The translations under genes and the position numbers were made by a program. A stretch of 9,947 bases of DNA from contig JAEYNG010000310.1 of assembly GCA_023412695.1 (NCBI GenBank), forward strand, positions 1 through 9,947. The letters run 5' to 3'. The notes below the pieces were generated by a model, which saw only the letters and a list, made by a program, of their open reading frames with translations, did no database searches and was not told the origin of the DNA. Positions 7,048 to 9,947 of the stretch are shown here, in pieces. The DNA is from Planctomycetota bacterium. GTDB lineage: Bacteria > Planctomycetota > Phycisphaerae > Phycisphaerales > UBA1924. The stretch's first letter is position 1; each line of letters opens with the position of its first letter.

Positions 7048-7940
7048 ACACCGCCGCGCCTCGAGTTGACGGACGCGCGACATCCGTCTTCAGCAACCGC
7101 GGGCTGCTGGGGCTGTGGATCGTCCTGATCGCGGCGGCGCTGCTTCTGACGCGCGAGGCATGGAGGGACATCATCGGCATCGCGATGAGCGACGAGGAGC
7201 AGAGCCACATCCTGCTCGTGCCGATCGTGGCGGCGTGGATGGCGTGGATCCGACGGCTGCGGCTGCGGAGGCTGCGTCCGTCGGGAACGCTCGTGGGGCC
7301 GATCCTGATCGCCGTTGGCTGGGCGATGTCATACATCGGGTTCTACCACGCCGTGCAGTCGGCCTGGCACGCCGGGGCGATCGTGATGCTCGTCGGCGCA
7401 TTGATTACCGGGCTCGGGGTGAACACGCTGTTGAAGCTGTTCCCGGCATTCGCGGTGCTGGTGTTCGCCGTGCCACTACCGGGCGTCGTACGGCACATGA
7501 TCGCCGGCCCGTTGCAGACGGCCAGCGCGACAGTGACGCAGGTCATTCTGGAAACGTTCGGCGTGCCGATCGAGCGGTCGATGAACTTGCTCACGATCAA
7601 CGGGCACGACGTGGCGGTCGCCGAGGCGTGCAACGGCATGCGGATGGTGCTGGCGCTCATCCTCGTGTCGTATGCGTTCGCGTTCAGCATCCCACTGCGG
7701 TGGTACGCGCGGACGCTCGTGCTCCTGCTCAGCCCGTTGGCCGCGCTCGGGTGCAACGTCGTCCGGCTGCTGCCGACGGTGATGCTGTTCGGCTACGCAG
7801 ACCACTCGCTGGCGGACTCGTTCCACGACATCAGCGGGTGGCTGATGGTCCCGTTGGCGTTCTGCGCGCTGCTCGCGGTGTTCGCGCTGCTGCGATGGGC
7901 CCTCATCCCCGTTACCCGATTCACCCTTGCGTATCAGTAA
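7044..7940 (+). CDS. Exosortase (exosortase/archaeosortase family transpeptidase)
   Basis: This is a multi-pass inner-membrane protein of 298 residues, thought in this family to cleave C-terminal sorting tags and attach proteins to a cell-envelope acceptor. About eight hydrophobic helices are visible (near 20-36, 55-69, 81-100, 107-127, 130-148, 199-217, 222-250, 266-288). The three family active-site motifs are present: E-A-C-N-G-M-R with Cys196, N-V-V-R-L with Arg241, and F-H-D-I-S-G-W with His261. S-D-E-E-Q-S-H-I-L-L-V-P at 49-60 is the usual segment before the second helix. The start is GTG 7044, with a strong ribosome binding site at 7030-7036 and a GTGA overlap with the previous gene. 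The frame is open far upstream, but that part is a shadow of the preceding gene. EpsI is a separate gene 12 bases downstream, not fused. The subclass cannot be assigned by eye. Confidence 0.95.
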   Translation: MNTAAPRVDGRATSVFSNRGLLGLWIVLIAAALLLTREAWRDIIGIAMSDEEQSHILLVPIVAAWMAWIRRLRLRRLRPSGTLVGPILIAVGWAMSYIGFYHAVQSAWHAGAIVMLVGALITGLGVNTLLKLFPAFAVLVFAVPLPGVVRHMIAGPLQTASATVTQVILETFGVPIERSMNLLTINGHDVAVAEACNGMRMVLALILVSYAFAFSIPLRWYARTLVLLLSPLAALGCNVVRLLPTVMLFGYADHSLADSFHDISGWLMVPLAFCALLAVFALLRWALIPVTRFTLAYQ

Positions 7941-7943
7941 ACC

Positions 7944-7947
7944 GGAG
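7944..7947 (+). promoter_or_regulatory. Ribosome binding site choosing the epsI start
   Basis: GGAG is 5 bases before the GTG at 7953 but overlaps the GTG at 7947, so it favours the second GTG as start. Confidence 0.5.
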
Positions 7948-7952
7948 TGCAC

Positions 7953-8633
7953 GTGTTCCGCATCCAGCCCTATCTTTCGGCGATGATCGGCCTGGCGGTC
8001 GTCGGCGTGTCGGCGCTCGAGATGACCGCGCGGCCGAGCGCGGGCGATGCCGAGCCGTTCCACGCGGCGGCGGCGGAGGCGATCAAGGCGATCCCGACGG
8101 AGTTCGGCGACTGGGTGGCGACGGAGATTCCCGTTCCCCAGAGCGCACAGGCGCTGCTGAAGCCCAACGCGCTGCTCTCGCGCGGGCTCTCAAATCGCGC
8201 GACCGGTGAGCAGATGAGCCTGGTGCTCGTGCAGTGCCGCGATACGCGGGACATGGCCGGCCACTACCCCCCGATCTGCTACCCGGGACAGGGGTGGATC
8301 GAGCAAGAGGAGCGGCGGGAGGTCGAACTCTCAATCGGCAGCCGCAGCGTCAAGGCGATGCGGTACGGCTTTATCCGATCCGGCTTCGACCGGGAGCGGA
8401 CGCTGGTGGTGTACAACTTCTTCGCCGTCCCGGGTCAGGGGACACCGAAGGACATGGACACCATCCGCCGCGCAGCATCAGACTACGCGGCACGCCCGTT
8501 TGGCGCGGCACAGATCCAGGTTGTGCTGCCGCGGCCGTTGGACCCGCCTGAAGAGCGACGGCTGGTGGAAAGCGCGCTGGACCCGCTGTCGGCGGTGGTG
8601 GACCTGCTCTCAGACGCGAAGTGGAGACAATGA
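7953..8633 (+). CDS. epsI: Exosortase-associated EpsI family protein
   Basis: EpsI-type proteins accompany exosortases in exopolysaccharide clusters; their biochemical role is not settled. This copy has 226 residues, with an N-terminal hydrophobic anchor (about 7-22) and a domain predicted to sit outside the cytoplasmic membrane. Family marks are I-P-T-E-F-G-D-W near 45-55, H104-Y-P-P-I-C109-Y-P-G-Q-G-W in the middle, and a V-V-Y-N-F-F-strand after Y-G-F-I-R-S-G. The His and Cys of the central motif are the obvious functional candidates. GTG 7953 is preferred because of the spacing of GGAG at 7944-7947; GTG 7947 would add only two residues. The gene lies 12 bases after the exosortase and its stop overlaps the next start (TGATG), so exosortase, EpsI and chain-length protein are likely made together. 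Confidence 0.93.
   Translation: MFRIQPYLSAMIGLAVVGVSALEMTARPSAGDAEPFHAAAAEAIKAIPTEFGDWVATEIPVPQSAQALLKPNALLSRGLSNRATGEQMSLVLVQCRDTRDMAGHYPPICYPGQGWIEQEERREVELSIGSRSVKAMRYGFIRSGFDRERTLVVYNFFAVPGQGTPKDMDTIRRAASDYAARPFGAAQIQVVLPRPLDPPEERRLVESALDPLSAVVDLLSDAKWRQ
8623..8626 (+). promoter_or_regulatory. Ribosome binding site for the Wzz-like gene
   Basis: GGAG lies 6 bases before the second ATG of an ATGATG pair (8630 and 8633) but only 3 before the first, so 8633 is the better start. Confidence 0.5.
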
Positions 8634-9947
8634 TGCACGTCAACGGCGCGATCACTCTCGGCGACCCGCATCGGCCGAACGGCGACTTTTCGTACGCCAC
8701 GCCCGGCGGGGCCGCGCACCAGCAGGTCAACATCGTGCACGTGGTGCACTCGCTGCTCCGCGGCCGGTACGCAATCACGATCGCGCTGTCGCTGGTGATC
8801 GGTGTCGTCGCGGCGGCGCTCGGGTACCTGCTCCCCGTGCCAAGGTATCGGGCGGAGGGGCTGATTCGGATCCAGCCCGTGCTGCCGCGGATCCTGTACG
8901 AGAGCGAGCAGAACACGCTCCCGCCGATGTTCTCGAGCTTCGTGAACACCCAGGCGAGCCTGATCCAGCACAGCCGCGTGCTGAACAAGGCAATGGACAG
9001 CGACGGGTGGCGGGCGCTGCAGCGGAAGCGTGACCCGGAGAGCGAGAAGAACTTCCGCGAGAGCTTGCGCGTCGTCACCGGGCGCGATGCGCCCGAGCTG
9101 ATCATGGTGTCGTTCACCGATGAGGAGTCGCAGGCCGCCTTCATCGCGGTGAGCGAGATCATCAACGCGTATCAGGACGCCTTCGGCGGGTCCGAAACAA
9201 AGGCCCAGCGCGAGACGCAGGACCGCATCCTCACGCAGCGGAAGCAAACGCTCGAGAGCCAGAAGCGCGACCTCGAGAACCGCATCAACCTCGAATCGTC
9301 GGACTTTGAGACCGACGACCTGACGCGGCTCGCGGAGCACTCGCTGACGCAGTTACTTGCGCTGGATGATCGAATCGCCGAGACCGCTTATGCCCTCGCA
9401 GAGGCGGGGATCGACATCAATGACCTTCCCGACAGCGGCGGCGCCGCACCGGTTCCCTCCCCCACCGACCCCCTGGACACCCCGGCGGACCTGACGCCCG
9501 AGCAGATCGCGGCGTTCGACCGGCCGATGGCCGAGCTGCTCCGCGAGCAGACGGAGATCGAGCGTCGGGTCGAGCTCTACCGCCAGAACGGCCTTGGCGC
9601 CAAGCACACCGCCGTCACGGCCATCAACGCCGAGCTCGCTGCACTGGAGAAGACCATCCGTGCGCGCGCCGACACTATCAACGCTGCGGCGACGACCGCC
9701 GATACGGCCGGCTCGCTCCCGCCCGCCGCTTCCGACGGGCAGACGCCCACGCCGGCGCAGCTCGTGAAGCGGTACCAGCATCTGCGCAAGCAGTCCGACG
9801 CCCTCCGGGCGCGTACCGAGCTCATCAGCAAGCGCCGCCAGCAGGTCGATGCCCTTCGGCGCGAGCTGGTCACGGTCGAGGGCAACCTTGCCGAAGTCAC
9901 GCGCCGGCTCGATGAGATTACTGTCGAATCGAAGATGACCGACAGCA
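8633..9947 (+). CDS. Wzz-type chain-length determinant / polysaccharide co-polymerase (3' partial)
   Basis: The frame stays open to the end of the window (438 complete codons), so the C-terminus is missing. A polar cytoplasmic leader of about 45 residues is followed by a membrane helix at about 47-67 (Y-A-I-T-I-A-L-S-L-V...) and the Wzz entry motif P-R-Y-R-A-E-G-L-I-R-I-Q-P just outside the membrane. From about residue 185 the protein is Glu/Arg/Gln-rich and helical, with heptad-like stretches that suggest the long periplasmic coiled coil of polysaccharide co-polymerases. Two Pro/Ala/Thr-rich inserts interrupt it near 269-290 and 351-376. These proteins set chain length and couple polymerisation to export. 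Whether a second membrane helix or a BY-kinase domain follows cannot be seen. The start lies in a TGATG overlap with epsI. Confidence 0.88.
   Translation, partial: MHVNGAITLGDPHRPNGDFSYATPGGAAHQQVNIVHVVHSLLRGRYAITIALSLVIGVVAAALGYLLPVPRYRAEGLIRIQPVLPRILYESEQNTLPPMFSSFVNTQASLIQHSRVLNKAMDSDGWRALQRKRDPESEKNFRESLRVVTGRDAPELIMVSFTDEESQAAFIAVSEIINAYQDAFGGSETKAQRETQDRILTQRKQTLESQKRDLENRINLESSDFETDDLTRLAEHSLTQLLALDDRIAETAYALAEAGIDINDLPDSGGAAPVPSPTDPLDTPADLTPEQIAAFDRPMAELLREQTEIERRVELYRQNGLGAKHTAVTAINAELAALEKTIRARADTINAAATTADTAGSLPPAASDGQTPTPAQLVKRYQHLRKQSDALRARTELISKRRQQVDALRRELVTVEGNLAEVTRRLDEITVESKMTDS

Noticed and set aside
6156..7336. Long - strand frames opposite the gene at 6121-7047 and the exosortase start
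   Set aside because: Low-complexity Arg/Ser/Ala/Pro translations without motifs; explained by codon bias on the + strand.

Overview
The window is a GC-rich, one-strand run of ten tightly packed protein genes that looks like the inside of an exopolysaccharide assembly cluster of the exosortase (EPS/PEP-CTERM-type) kind. All genes read on the + strand. They are separated by at most 45 bases and often overlap by 1-19 bases (GTGA, ATGA and TGATG junctions), so most or all probably belong to one operon that runs past both ends of the window. No tRNA, rRNA, CRISPR, insertion sequence or convincing terminator was seen. The source is a Gram-negative-type bacterium with frequent GTG starts. A Planctomycetota (Phycisphaerae-like) origin fits the composition and the exosortase plus EpsI arrangement, but this is an inference from style and was not tested by phylogeny.

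Layout: 1-2939 holds a family 2 glycosyltransferase (5' end cut by the window), a WcaB-like left-handed beta-helix acetyltransferase and a family 4 glycosyltransferase. 2921-6075 holds a second family 2 glycosyltransferase, a UDP-sugar 6-dehydrogenase of the UDP-HexNAc type and a WecG/TagA/CpsF glycosyltransferase. 6121-8633 holds a degenerate nucleotidyltransferase-like protein with a C-terminal hexapeptide region, then an exosortase (Cys/Arg/His triad visible) and EpsI. 8633 to the end is the N-terminal part of a Wzz-type chain-length or polysaccharide co-polymerase protein, cut by the window.

As a working model, the dehydrogenase supplies a uronic acid UDP-sugar, the four glycosyltransferases build a lipid-linked repeat unit on the inner face of the membrane, and the acetyltransferase decorates it. 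The Wzz-like protein would govern export and chain length. The exosortase/EpsI pair would process and anchor C-terminally tagged proteins whose surface display depends on the polymer. No flippase, polymerase, initiating phosphoglycosyltransferase or exosortase substrate lies in the window.

The most unusual gene is the one at 6121-7047. It keeps the outline of a sugar-phosphate nucleotidyltransferase but appears to have lost the nucleotide-binding and metal-binding residues, and it is translationally coupled to the exosortase.
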